From BPJU01 sp964425225 (GTDB lineage Bacteria > Planctomycetota > Planctomycetia > Pirellulales > Pirellulaceae), in the NCBI GenBank assembly GCA_964425225.1, contig CAYRMD010000015.1, positions 1-64,000 on the forward strand: 64,000 nucleotides of DNA. The letters run 5' to 3'. Below are positions 1-9,533 of the stretch, one piece after another; the stretch's first letter is position 1; each line of letters starts with the position of its first letter. The translations under genes were made by a program, and so were the position numbers. A model generated the notes under the pieces. The model ran no database searches. It worked only from the letters and a program-made list of their open reading frames with translations, and was not told the origin of the DNA.

Positions 1-263
1 AACAAGGATGGCAGGAGGGGATCCAACAGGGCATGCAGCAAGGGATCCAACAGGGTGTGCAGCAAGGGATCCAACAGGGCGTGGTGCAGGGCAGGCTTCA
101 AGCAGAGCGCGAGATCCTGCTCCGGCTACTGCGAGTGAAGTTCGGTCGCTTAAGTAAAGCGGTACGTGAGCGCATTGAACGTGCCGATTCACCCGAGTTA
201 CTCCTGTGGGCCGAGCGCGTGGTATTAGTAGACCGCATATCTGATGTTTTCGACGGCTCGTAG
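1..263 (+). CDS. Rpn-type PD-(D/E)XK nuclease/transposase, C-terminal end (5' truncated by window edge)
   Basis: The reading frame is open from the left edge and ends with TAG at 261-263, so only the C-terminal part is present. It starts as a Gln/Gly-rich stretch built from IQQG and VQQG units, followed by a helical domain with the pattern LLRLLRVKFGRLS...RIERADSPELLLWAERV. This arrangement, a Q-G repeat linker followed by a DUF4351-like tail, is characteristic of Rpn family (recombination-promoting nuclease, formerly YhgA-like transposase) proteins. The catalytic nuclease domain would lie upstream and cannot be judged. The internal ATG at 33 is within the repeat and is unlikely to be the start. 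These proteins are DNA endonucleases that raise recombination; they are not classical transposases. Confidence 0.72.
   Translation, partial: QGWQEGIQQGMQQGIQQGVQQGIQQGVVQGRLQAEREILLRLLRVKFGRLSKAVRERIERADSPELLLWAERVVLVDRISDVFDGS
21..92 (+). repeat. 24-bp coding tandem repeat (IQQG/VQQG units)
   Basis: The block ATCCAACAGGG recurs at 21, 45 and 69, exactly 24 bp apart; the first two units continue with a nearly identical TGCAGCAAGGG, while the third diverges to GTGGTGCAGGG. Each unit encodes eight residues of a Gln/Gly repeat in the Rpn-type protein. Because the unit is a multiple of three, copy number can change without breaking the frame. Confidence 0.9.
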
Positions 264-1259
264 CATGCGGTTGTCCTGGCGCGGCGACAAAAGACGGTAC
301 ATTGCGACAACCTATGGCAATCGGCCACATGGCACTAGCTAACGAGCATGAAACACAGGCAGTCCGACGATAAGACAACCAGTTGCGCAGAGGATGGGGC
401 GTGCTTTTCGACTTTCTGGCGCTGGCGCCTGACAAAGAACGGTTCTGATCGGGGCTAATCTAAAGTGCTCGCAATTAGGAACTTATGCGCCATAGCCCTC
501 GTGTGAACGCCCACAGTACCTGGACGGTCGCCAATCGGCGCTCCAACTTGATTCTAATTCAGCCATCCGTTCATCAGTTCACTCGTTACATTGGTTTTGA
601 GGCACTAGCTTGCCTCCATAGGTCCTCGGTCGGTGCCTCATGTTGATTCGTGCACACTGCTGTCGGCGCAACGAACGAGCCGTTTTTTAGAACAGCAGTT
701 TTTTCGGAAAGTGCGGCCCTTTGGTTGGTTCCTGCTAATCATTTCGATTGCCCACAGTGGCAACAGTCGCGTTAACGATCCCCTATTCAATACGGTCCCG
801 TGCTGGACGATCCAGGGTATTTGAGAGCCACAAGGGAAACTGTTGCTAACGGCGCTCAGGGGCCAAACTTACTTTGGCAGAGATTCAACCAGTAGTTCGA
901 TGGTACCAGGTATTTGCTTGAATCGACTCCACCAACTACTTGCTTCGATTGCCACCGTGGCAAAGAGAATCGAACAAAGTGGCTTTGTGCAGGTGAAACG
1001 TTAGGAATCTTCCTGTCGAATGATTCACCTCCGTAGCTTTACTCGGAGATCATCACTAGCACGGCTTGGACCTGTCTCGAACACGAATCCCGAACTGACA
1101 GTTTGCTGGGTCCTCCTCGCACGTGGATCTGCTCGCCTCCGCAGGCCGAGGCTCAAGCTGCTGCTAGACTCCTAGACTTGACCGGTACCGATGGTTTGTA
1201 CATTGTGAGGCGTAACCGGTCTGTCACCAGCGACCCGATGGTTCGGAGAAAGGGTTTCC
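264..1259. other. Gene-free stretch, about 1 kb
   Basis: No convincing gene was found. Short open frames here lack recognisable domains and good ribosome-binding sites. The only structure seen is a pair of similar short dyads, TTGCCCACAGTGGCAA at 748-763 and TTGCCACCGTGGCAA at 949-963, both preceded by TTCGA. The second is a perfect 7-bp inverted repeat around one base. Confidence 0.6.
949..963. promoter_or_regulatory. Palindromic dyad, possible operator
   Basis: TTGCCACCGTGGCAA is a perfect 7+1+7 dyad; an imperfect sister site lies at 748-763. Both sit upstream of the DUF885 gene, about 300 and 500 bp from its start. Binding by a dimeric repressor is only an inference from the symmetry and the repetition. 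Confidence 0.3.
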
Positions 1260-3074
1260 ATGTCGGTAACGGCGTTGAACAAACGGCCTCACTGTCTGTT
1301 AGGAATTTTTGTTTTTAGCGCACTATGCCCGGCCGGAGTGGAACGACTTTTAGCGCAAGCCGTGGAATCACCTGTATTAGCCCGTCTGTTGGAGGAAGCG
1401 TGGCAGGACGAGTTGGAGCGTGACCCGCTCTTGGCGACTCGTGTGGGCGATCAGCGCTGGAATGACAGGCTTCCACGCGTATCGCTTGCGGCACAACGCG
1501 AGAGACTGGAGGCCAAACAGCGTTTTTTGAGTCGAGCACGGGCCATCGATCCGGCGACGCTATCGGACACGGACCGCATCCATTGGGAGATTTTTGTGCG
1601 TTTGCTGGAAGACGAGCTTGCCGAGGGACGGTTTCGAAGTTACCTTATGCCGATCACCAACCGTTCGGGCTTCTACATTGATTTTCCCGATTTACCGCAG
1701 TGGGTTCCACTGGAATCGGTTCAGGACTACCGAGACTACATCGCGCGACTGAACGATTTCGGCCGGTACGCATCGGAGAACCTCGAGCTGTTGCGCGAAG
1801 GGATTCGAACCGGGCACGTTCTGCCAGCCGTGGTATTAGATGGTGTAGAACAGGTGCTGGCCTCGCTCATTGTCGACGACCCACAACAGACCTCGTGGTA
1901 TACACCATTTCGGAATTTTTCGCCCCATATACCGAATGAGTTGCGCGAGCAATTAGCTGACGAAGCACGACGAGCCATTCAACAGGTGGTGGTACCAACC
2001 TATCGCCAGATTCTGGAATTCATGAAGGCCGAATATCTTCCTGTGGCGCGTTCCACCATTGCTGCTTCCGCACTTCCCGACGGCCGTGAGTTCTATCATC
2101 ACCGGGTGCGGATGTTCACAACGCTGGAAGTCACCCCCGAACAAGTGCACCAGTTGGGTCTGGACGAAGTAAAACGCATTCGCCAAGAAATGGAGAAAAT
2201 CCCTCCTCGGCTTGGATTTTCTGGGACCTTGGACGAGTTTACTGGGCATTTGCGGACGGATCCTCGCTACTATGCACAGACAAGTGAGGAGCTGCTGAAG
2301 GAGGTGGCATACGTTCTGAAGCGTGTTGATGGCGAATTGCCTCGTTTGTTCGGCAAACTGCCGCGCACGCCCTACGGTATTCGCGAAGTTCCACCACACA
2401 TCGCTCCGCGCACCACGACCGCTTACTACATGCCCCCGGCCGGTGATGGCACCCGCGCCGGCTTCTACTACGTCAACACCTATAACCTCAAGAGCCGGCC
2501 TTTGTATGAAATCGAAGCTCTGTCACTCCACGAGGCGGTTCCGGGACATCATCTGCAAATTGCCCTCGCACAAGAATTACAAGACATGCCGCCTTTCCGT
2601 CGTTTTGCGGAGCTCACTGCGTTCGTAGAGGGGTGGGCGCTGTATGCCGAACGTCTGGGTTTAGAGATGGGCTTTTACAAAGATCCAACAAGCGATTTCG
2701 GTAGACTCAGCTACGAGATGTGGCGGGCCTGCCGCCTGGTGGTCGACACCGGTATTCATCATCTCGGATGGAGCCGTGAAGAGGCTATTCGTTTCCTGTT
2801 AGAGAACACAGCGCTTTCGCAACACAACATCCAGGCCGAGGTGGACCGCTACATTTCCTGGCCCGGTCAAGCGCTAGCCTATAAAATGGGCGAACTTACT
2901 ATCCGCCGCTTGCGCCAAGAAGCCGAAGAGCAACTCCAAGAACATTTCGATATTCGTCGCTTCCATGACGTCGTTCTCGGAAGTGGCGCTGTGCCACTGG
3001 ACATCTTACAACGTAACGTGAGGAACTATGTGGAAAGCGTTAAGAAGCAGGCTAACCTACGATCAAATCCGTAG
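1260..3074 (+). CDS. DUF885 family secreted metallopeptidase-like protein
   Basis: A 604-residue protein. The N terminus (MSVTALNKRPHCLLGIFVF, ending near LLAQA) resembles an export signal, so it probably works outside the cytoplasmic membrane. The family signature HEAVPGHHLQ lies near residue 424 and is followed by EGWALYAERLG near 457. In DUF885 proteins these histidines and glutamates form a zinc-peptidase-like site, suggesting peptide hydrolysis, although substrates are poorly defined. Length matches the family (about 550-600). The ATG at 1260 follows a purine-rich GGAGAAAGGG. The D-aminoacylase/M19 fusion begins about 40 bp downstream on the same strand, so the two are probably co-transcribed and both act on peptides. 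Confidence 0.9.
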   Translation: MSVTALNKRPHCLLGIFVFSALCPAGVERLLAQAVESPVLARLLEEAWQDELERDPLLATRVGDQRWNDRLPRVSLAAQRERLEAKQRFLSRARAIDPATLSDTDRIHWEIFVRLLEDELAEGRFRSYLMPITNRSGFYIDFPDLPQWVPLESVQDYRDYIARLNDFGRYASENLELLREGIRTGHVLPAVVLDGVEQVLASLIVDDPQQTSWYTPFRNFSPHIPNELREQLADEARRAIQQVVVPTYRQILEFMKAEYLPVARSTIAASALPDGREFYHHRVRMFTTLEVTPEQVHQLGLDEVKRIRQEMEKIPPRLGFSGTLDEFTGHLRTDPRYYAQTSEELLKEVAYVLKRVDGELPRLFGKLPRTPYGIREVPPHIAPRTTTAYYMPPAGDGTRAGFYYVNTYNLKSRPLYEIEALSLHEAVPGHHLQIALAQELQDMPPFRRFAELTAFVEGWALYAERLGLEMGFYKDPTSDFGRLSYEMWRACRLVVDTGIHHLGWSREEAIRFLLENTALSQHNIQAEVDRYISWPGQALAYKMGELTIRRLRQEAEEQLQEHFDIRRFHDVVLGSGAVPLDILQRNVRNYVESVKKQANLRSNP

Positions 3075-3113
3075 AAAACGTTACTGCCGATGGTAATGAG
3101 GAAGGGATTATCA

Positions 3114-5972
3114 ATGCGTTTTCTTATAGCACAAATAATATTAGCTTTTGTTGCGGGCGTGACAATTCTCGCACACCAATTGGTCGCGCAAAATGATCCT
3201 ACCTACGACCTTATTATACGCGGCGGTGTTGTATTCGATGGAACCGGTGCACCAGGCCGAACGACCGATGTAGCAGTGCTGGCTGATCACATTGCTCGTG
3301 TCGGCGATCTAGCCGCCGCTCAGGCGCGCGAAACAGTGGACGCTACAGGCCATGTCGTATGCCCAGGTTTTATCAACGTCCTGAGCTGGGCTACGGAGTC
3401 GCTCTTGGCCGATGGTCGGGCCATGAGCGACATTCACCAGGGTGTAACGTTGGAGGTGTTCGGCGAGGGCTGGTCCATGGGACCGCTCAATGAACGCATG
3501 AAACAAGAATTGCTCCGCCATCAAGGGGACATTCGATACGAAATCACGTGGACTTCGCTTTCCGAATACCTCGAACATCTCCAGGCTCGAGGAGTTTCCC
3601 CCAATGTCGCCTCTTTGGTGGGAGCAACAACGGTCCGTATCCATGAATTGGGATATGAGAACCGACCACCCAGTCAGGAAGAGCTACAACGTATGAAGGA
3701 TCTTGTTCGAGAAGCAATGGAGGATGGTGCCCTCGGTATTGGTTCGTCGCTTATTTATGCGCCGGCTTCCTATGCTGCTACAGAGGAATTGATAGAGTTA
3801 TGTCGTGTCGCTGCGCGTTATGACGGAATATATATGTCCCATTTGCGGAGCGAGGGCGACCGATTTTTGGAGGCGTTGGAAGAATTCATACGCATTGTTC
3901 GAGAATCGGGTATTGCGGGAGAAATTTATCATCTGAAAGCAGCTGGCGAACGCAATTGGCACAAGCTGGCGAACGCCATCGAGCGCATCGAACAAGCACG
4001 GGCCGAAGGTCTGCGGATCACCGCCGATATCTATCCCTACACGGCAGGGGCTACGGGGCTCAATGCTGCTATGCCGCCTTGGGTGCAGGAAGGAGGATTC
4101 GAGGCGTGGCGGGATCGACTGCGCGATCCGCAGATCCGGGAACGTGTAGCCGAACAGATGCGCCAGCCGGCTGAAGATTGGGAAAATCTCCTGTGGATGG
4201 CCGGTTCACCGGAGCGCGTGTTGCTGATCGGCTTTCGCAACCCCGACCTCAAACCCCTTACTGGTTTGACGCTGGCTGAAGTAGCGCGCCGCCGCGGCAG
4301 CTCGCCGGAAGAAACAGCCATGGATCTGGTAATCGAAGACGGCAGCCGAGTCGAATGCGTCTATTTCTTTATGAGTGAGGAGAATGTACGGCGCAAGTTG
4401 GGTTTACCGTGGGTTAGCTTCGGTTCCGACGCGCCGGCGCCGGCAGCCGAGGGAGTTTTTTTGCGCTCAGCTTTTCATCCACGAGCTTACGGCTGTTTCG
4501 CACGGGTGTTGGGCAAATACGTTCGCGACGAACAAGTGCTGGATCTGGCACAGGCAATCCATCGTATGACTGGTTTGCCAGCGCATACTCTCGGCGTGCG
4601 AAGGCGCGGTCTCATCAAACCGGGCTACTATGCCGATATTGTCATTTTCGATCCACGGCAAATTGCCGACCGAGCCACTTATGCTGAGCCTCATCAGTAT
4701 GCCATTGGAGTGCGGGATGTGTGGGTAAACGGCGTGGCCGTACTACGCAACGGTCACCATACCGGCAAAACCCCCGGACGTGTGGTGCGGGGACCGGGTT
4801 ATTGGCGGCACCCGACGCGGCGCGGCGAGATTCGCATTGACCAGCGAGCCCTTCAGGTGCATCAGCGCGGATTCGTCTGGGATGGTCACAATGACTTGCC
4901 GTGGGCCCTTCGCGAAAAGGCATCCGGTTCCCTGGACCGAATGGACATTTCTCAACGGCAGCCCTCCCTCCACACGGATATTCCGCGCCTGCGCGCCGGT
5001 AATGTCGGCGCTCAGTTTTGGTCGGTATACGTACCGGACGAGACCGCTCAAGACGGCACCGCTTTTCAGAAGACACTCGAACAAATCGCGCTGGTCCGCC
5101 AAATGGTAGAGCGTTATCCGCATGTGTTCCGGATGGCGTTCCGTAGTGCCGATGTCGAACAGGCGTGGGCCGAGGGAAAAATCGCCTCCTTGATCGGTGT
5201 CGAAGGGGGGCACGCCATCGAAAACTCGCTGGCCAAACTCGAAAAACTTTACGAGCTCGGCGCACGCTATATGACCTTAACACACTCGTCCAGCCTGGAC
5301 TGGGCAGATTCAGCCACCGATCAACCGCGGCATGGAGGATTAACCCCGTTTGGTGAAGAGGTGGTGCGCACGATGAATCGGCTCGGTATGCTGGTTGACC
5401 TATCGCACGTTTCGCCAGACACCATGCGGCACGCTTTACGTATCAGCCGGGCCCCGGTGAATTTTTCCCATTCGTCGGCACGCGCTGTCGCCGATCATCC
5501 TCGCAACGTTCCAGATGATGTCCTGGTAAAATTACGCGAAAATGGTGGTATCGTTATGGTCAACTTCTTTTCGGGATTCGTCGTGCCAAGTGCCGCCGCG
5601 CGCATGCGTGGCATGCAACAATTCTCGCAAACGCTACGTCAACAAAACTTGTCTGACCAAGAACTCCGGCAGTCGTTGCGTCGCTGGATGGCCGAGAACC
5701 CGCTAGAACCCGGTACTGTGCACGATGTTGTCGACCACATCGATCATTTGGTACGCGTGGCGGGTATAGAACATGTCGGGCTGGGATCGGATTTCGATGG
5801 CGTAACGGTGCTTCCTCGCGGTTTGGAAGATGTCTCTCGTTATCCAGCCATTACCGCTGAATTAATGCGCCGCGGGTATACCGAAGAAGAGATTCACGCC
5901 ATCTTGAGCGGCAATATGCTGCGAGTGATGCGCCAGGCTGAACGAGTGGCGGCCGAACTTCAAGGCAAATAG
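3114..5972 (+). CDS. Fusion: D-aminoacylase-like amidohydrolase + M19 membrane dipeptidase
   Basis: About 952 residues with a signal peptide (MRFLIAQIILAFVAGVTIL). I chose ATG 3114 because GAGGAAGGG precedes it at good distance; ATG 3090 and 3096 are in frame but lack a site. Residues 30 to about 570 match N-acyl-D-amino-acid deacylases/amidohydrolase family 3: DLIIRGGVVFDGTG, PGFINVLSW near 84, MSHLRSEGD, YHLKAAGE near 275 (carbamylated Lys candidate) and FGSDAP near 439. The usual HxH metal pair after PGFIDV is replaced by NVLSW. From about residue 586 a complete M19 (renal dipeptidase-like) domain follows, with DGHNDLPW, EGGHAIEN, DLSHVS, FSHSSARA and GSDFDGV, so its binuclear zinc site looks intact. 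M19 enzymes cleave dipeptides, including ones ending in D-residues. A joint role in turnover of D-amino-acid-containing peptides is inference. Confidence 0.9.
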   Translation: MRFLIAQIILAFVAGVTILAHQLVAQNDPTYDLIIRGGVVFDGTGAPGRTTDVAVLADHIARVGDLAAAQARETVDATGHVVCPGFINVLSWATESLLADGRAMSDIHQGVTLEVFGEGWSMGPLNERMKQELLRHQGDIRYEITWTSLSEYLEHLQARGVSPNVASLVGATTVRIHELGYENRPPSQEELQRMKDLVREAMEDGALGIGSSLIYAPASYAATEELIELCRVAARYDGIYMSHLRSEGDRFLEALEEFIRIVRESGIAGEIYHLKAAGERNWHKLANAIERIEQARAEGLRITADIYPYTAGATGLNAAMPPWVQEGGFEAWRDRLRDPQIRERVAEQMRQPAEDWENLLWMAGSPERVLLIGFRNPDLKPLTGLTLAEVARRRGSSPEETAMDLVIEDGSRVECVYFFMSEENVRRKLGLPWVSFGSDAPAPAAEGVFLRSAFHPRAYGCFARVLGKYVRDEQVLDLAQAIHRMTGLPAHTLGVRRRGLIKPGYYADIVIFDPRQIADRATYAEPHQYAIGVRDVWVNGVAVLRNGHHTGKTPGRVVRGPGYWRHPTRRGEIRIDQRALQVHQRGFVWDGHNDLPWALREKASGSLDRMDISQRQPSLHTDIPRLRAGNVGAQFWSVYVPDETAQDGTAFQKTLEQIALVRQMVERYPHVFRMAFRSADVEQAWAEGKIASLIGVEGGHAIENSLAKLEKLYELGARYMTLTHSSSLDWADSATDQPRHGGLTPFGEEVVRTMNRLGMLVDLSHVSPDTMRHALRISRAPVNFSHSSARAVADHPRNVPDDVLVKLRENGGIVMVNFFSGFVVPSAAARMRGMQQFSQTLRQQNLSDQELRQSLRRWMAENPLEPGTVHDVVDHIDHLVRVAGIEHVGLGSDFDGVTVLPRGLEDVSRYPAITAELMRRGYTEEEIHAILSGNMLRVMRQAERVAAELQGK

Positions 5973-6559
5973 CTGTGCCTGGCGATCGCCCATTGGCCAA
6001 CGTGGGCAGACCGTTTGGATTGTAACTGCCGGTTCGCGGTGCGCCGCATTTCTTCGGATGTACTGGCCCGTTCGTGTTTGCGTCTTTGCGTGACTTTCCG
6101 CATTCCGCGCACTTCGTCGTTGGTGGCCAGCCGAATAGAGCAGCTCATCACACAACTTCTCGCAGGGTTCTTTATTGGCTGCGGCTGACCTCGACTTTGG
6201 CCACTTTGTCGGCTCTAGAATTACAAATGGATGAACGCAGAGGCTCAGAAGCCCAGTGACGATATGGCACAACTGGCAGGCTCGAGTAGCGTTATTGGGG
6301 AAGAATCACCTTGCGCACCACCCTGCTTGGCCCAAATCGTGGAAAAGCCCCCAAGCCGATGCGCCAACAGAAGAGATTAACCAATGTCCATCACGATAAG
6401 GGTTCACGAGGGCCGCCCACGCATCTGACCAATAGCCGCTATGATATCTGCCACACGTTTCAAGAGCGGTTGCCCTCCTGTAGTGTGTGGCAATGAGCGG
6501 CTCGCCGTCTGTCGCTGCGTACAAGCCGAAGAACTAACTCTCCCCCGAAACAACTTATC
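5973..6559. other. Gene-free stretch with repeat relics
   Basis: No gene is supported. It contains two relics of the repeat motif found elsewhere in the window: TTTGCGTCTTTGCGTGAC at 6077-6094 and, in the opposite orientation, GAACGCAGAGGCTCAGAAGC at 6233-6252. They lie between the convergent ends of the dipeptidase fusion and the ribonucleotide reductase. Confidence 0.55.
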
Positions 6560-8338
6560 TTACACACTGGGGCAGGCATGGGGATCGCACCGCGCGAAAT
6601 GTTCGCGTTCCAGGGCGGACTGTCCTACGCCTAATTCCAGCACCTGTGCGGCCTTACTGCCGTAACGGTACACCGTGACACCTTTTAGGCCGAGCTCCCA
6701 TGCGCGACGGTAGGCCCGATCAACATCGGCGACACTCGCTGACTCAAGAAGATTGATCGTCTTCGATACGGCATTGTCGGTGTATTTTTGAAACGCAGCC
6801 TGGATATTCAGGTGAGCCTCGGGGGAGATCTCTAAGGCGGTGCGGAAAAGTCTGCGATCCTCCTCGGGAACCGATGTGACAGCCTGGAGGGTGCCTTTCT
6901 CGAAGAGCTCCTGTTCCAATCGCGAGTCAAAATAACCTTTTTGTTGCGCATGTCGCCGGAAAATGGGATTGATTTCCACCAGAATCTGCCCATCTAAAGC
7001 ACGCCGCTGATATGCCAAGCCAAACAAAGGCTCGATACCTGCCGACGTACCGGCAATGATTCCGATAGTGCCTGTTGGAGCAATCGAGGTGCAGGTAGCG
7101 TTACGGCGACGCACGTTCTGTGAGGCGAAGACGCTATGCTGCCAATGAGGAAACTCACCTCGCGTGCGTGCCAGCCGGCAACTCTCTTCGTGTGCGGCAT
7201 TCTGGATCGTGGCCATGACGTTTTCCGCAACCTGTACGGCTTGCCGCGAATCGTATGGAATGCCTAGCAAAAGCAGCAATTCTGCAAATCCCATGACACC
7301 CAGTCCGACTTTACGATTGGCACGAGCGCCTCCAGCCAGTCGGGGATCGGGCCAGCGACTTACTTCGATCATATCATCGAGAAATCGCAGCGCACGACGT
7401 GCGGTTTGCGACAACCGCACATAATCGATCTCCGCTCCACGGTGGGTGTGTCGTACCATTTTGGTCAAGTTGATGGACCCGAGATTGCAACTTTCATAGG
7501 GCAACAACGGGACCTCGCCGCATGGATTCGTGGCCTCAATGCGCCCCACGAGGGGCGTGGGATTTGCGCGGGCGATGGCGTCCAAAAAGACCAACCCGGG
7601 ATCGCCTGTTTGCCAAGCTGCCTCGACAAGACGATGCCAGAGCTCCTGTGCGGACACATAGCGGACGATGCTGCCATCGCGCGGGTCGCGTAGCGCCCAT
7701 GTGCGGTCGGCTTCGACTGCCTCCATAAATGCATCCGGAACACCGACCGACAAATTAAAATTACGAAAACTCACCCCATCGCGCTTTGCATCGATGAAGG
7801 CTTCGATATCGGGGTGGTCGGCAGCCAGGATTGCCATATTGGCACCGCGTCGTTTGCCTCCTTGCCGAATGTGTTCCGTAGCACAGTCGAAGATATGCAT
7901 GAAAGAAACCGGCCCCGGAGCAGTACCACCTGTGCTGCTGATCCAGGCGCCGGCCGGTCGCAATCGAGAAAATGAGAATCCCACTCCACCGCCGGCCCGC
8001 TGAATGAGCACCATAAGACGTACGGAGTCCAAGATTGCCTCGAGTGAGTCCTCGACCGGTAGCACGAAACACGCACTCAATAGACCGAGCCGTGTACCAG
8101 CATTCATCAGACATGGACTATTGGGAAGGAATTCCAACGATGCCAGAATCTCGAAAAAGCTCTCCTCCCACGCGCTGGGATCTTCATTCCACTGGCTTTC
8201 CGCTGCCGCGACGGCACGGGCCACACGCGAGAACAACTCCTCGGGCGTTTCGATTATTTGGCCCGTGGTCGGGTCGCGTCTTAAGTACCGGGCTTCCAAG
8301 ATACGCAGTGCATTGTCCGTCAATGGGATCTTAACCAT
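6560..8338 (-). CDS. nrdJ: Adenosylcobalamin-dependent (class II) ribonucleotide reductase
   Basis: A 592-residue protein that reduces ribonucleotides to deoxyribonucleotides using coenzyme B12, without needing oxygen. Family landmarks are NSPCLMNAGTRLGLLSACFV, RAGGGVGFSFSRLRPAG, RQGGKRRGANMAIL, the active-site segment TNPCGEVPLLPYESCNLGS near residue 270, and GVTVYRYGSK near the end. The C-terminal CDPHAC pair may be the redox-active cysteines that re-reduce the active site. ATG 8338 is chosen because GGAG lies seven bases upstream and similarity begins there; the frame runs open further upstream without family sequence. The protein is at the short end for class II enzymes, and no extra ATP-cone domain is apparent. 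It is divergent from a secreted hydrolase with 151 bp between starts. No cobalamin riboswitch was recognised upstream. Confidence 0.95.
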   Translation of the reverse strand: MVKIPLTDNALRILEARYLRRDPTTGQIIETPEELFSRVARAVAAAESQWNEDPSAWEESFFEILASLEFLPNSPCLMNAGTRLGLLSACFVLPVEDSLEAILDSVRLMVLIQRAGGGVGFSFSRLRPAGAWISSTGGTAPGPVSFMHIFDCATEHIRQGGKRRGANMAILAADHPDIEAFIDAKRDGVSFRNFNLSVGVPDAFMEAVEADRTWALRDPRDGSIVRYVSAQELWHRLVEAAWQTGDPGLVFLDAIARANPTPLVGRIEATNPCGEVPLLPYESCNLGSINLTKMVRHTHRGAEIDYVRLSQTARRALRFLDDMIEVSRWPDPRLAGGARANRKVGLGVMGFAELLLLLGIPYDSRQAVQVAENVMATIQNAAHEESCRLARTRGEFPHWQHSVFASQNVRRRNATCTSIAPTGTIGIIAGTSAGIEPLFGLAYQRRALDGQILVEINPIFRRHAQQKGYFDSRLEQELFEKGTLQAVTSVPEEDRRLFRTALEISPEAHLNIQAAFQKYTDNAVSKTINLLESASVADVDRAYRRAWELGLKGVTVYRYGSKAAQVLELGVGQSALEREHFARCDPHACPSV

Positions 8339-8489
8339 GATGGAACTCCGCCAGCACGCTTGCGAAGTAATAGTCCGGACCCGCTCGGCGGATCGGACTT
8401 GAGATGTCGCGAACATTCCTTTTATTCTATCCGTACACAAAGAACCCGTACTGCTACACACGCAGATCTTCGCTGGAGGTCAGCCGGTG

Positions 8490-9533
8490 ATGAAAAACCA
8501 GTCGCTTATCGTAGTGCACGCCTCGGGCAAGACGGTTCTTCGCTTCGTTGCTTTGGTGGTCTTGGTCTTGAACGGCTCTGTGGTGGCTGAAGAGGTACGA
8601 AGTGGCGTAGTGCACTATCGGGTGCCGCAGGGTGAGGAAAAGGTGCTCGAGCGATTCCGATTGCCAGAGCACCAGTTCGAATACCAGATGCGCCGCATCG
8701 CCGAGCAGGTGCAATCGGCGGAAGTCTACGAAGTTACTTTTCCTTCCCCGGTGAAGACAGAGGCCGAGGCCAATAATACGGTGCATTGTGAATATTTTTT
8801 GCCGCGACACGCCAATTTTCCATGTCCAGCGGTTGTAGTTCTCCATATCTTGGGCGGCGACTTTCCATTGTCACGATTATTCGCTTTGACATTTGCCGAA
8901 CGTGGCGTGGCCGCTTTGTTTGTCAAAATGCCCTACTATGGGCCTCGTCGGCCCCCGGGGGAGAATCGACGGATGATTAGTCCGGATCCGGACCAAACAG
9001 TCGAGGGAATGACCCAGGCTGTGCTGGACATCCGCCGTGCGGTGGCATGGCTCGAAGCACAACCACAAGTGAACGGCAGTCGGTTGGGAATTTTCGGCAT
9101 TAGCTTGGGTGGGATCACGGGGGCATTGGCTGCCGCATGTGAACCGCGGTTATACAACGTCTGTTTAGTTCTGGCCGGTGGTGACATAGGCAAAGTGGCT
9201 TGGGAAAGTCCGGAGCTGGCAAACGTACGACAACTATGTCAACAACGCGGGATCACCATGGAGCAGTTCATCGCGCGCATGCAAGTGATCGACCCGGTAA
9301 CGTACGCGTCGAACCTGCGCGGTCGTAGGATTTTGATGCTTAACGCTTCCGAAGACGAAGTAATTCCGCGTTCTTGTACTGAATCCTTATGGGAGGCGCT
9401 GGGAAGACCGCCCATCGAATGGTATCGCGGCGGTCACTACTCCGTGGCACGCTATTTACCGCATGCCATGGATAAGACGGCCCAGTTCTTTGTGCACTCG
9501 GTGGAAAGGCCTTCTATAGAAAATACCCCATGA
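8490..9533 (+). CDS. Secreted alpha/beta hydrolase
   Basis: A 347-residue protein with an N-terminal hydrophobic segment (TVLRFVALVVLVLNGSVVA) fitting a signal peptide. The core shows alpha/beta-hydrolase features: a PAVVVLHILGGD strand/oxyanion region, a MTQAVLDIRRAVAWLE helix, the nucleophile elbow GIFGISLGGITG (Ser in GISLG), a candidate Asp in LNASEDEVIP, and a catalytic His in GGHYS. It resembles acetyl-xylan-esterase/dienelactone-hydrolase-like enzymes, so an ester substrate is plausible but unproven. ATG 8490 is preferred over the adjacent GTG 8487 because GGAGG at 8475-8479 is then ten bases away. It runs divergently from nrdJ. Confidence 0.85.
   Translation: MKNQSLIVVHASGKTVLRFVALVVLVLNGSVVAEEVRSGVVHYRVPQGEEKVLERFRLPEHQFEYQMRRIAEQVQSAEVYEVTFPSPVKTEAEANNTVHCEYFLPRHANFPCPAVVVLHILGGDFPLSRLFALTFAERGVAALFVKMPYYGPRRPPGENRRMISPDPDQTVEGMTQAVLDIRRAVAWLEAQPQVNGSRLGIFGISLGGITGALAAACEPRLYNVCLVLAGGDIGKVAWESPELANVRQLCQQRGITMEQFIARMQVIDPVTYASNLRGRRILMLNASEDEVIPRSCTESLWEALGRPPIEWYRGGHYSVARYLPHAMDKTAQFFVHSVERPSIENTP

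Noticed and set aside
8339..8489. Cobalamin riboswitch upstream of the class II ribonucleotide reductase
   Set aside because: Looked for because the enzyme uses B12, but no B12-box-like sequence was recognised in the 151-bp divergent spacer.
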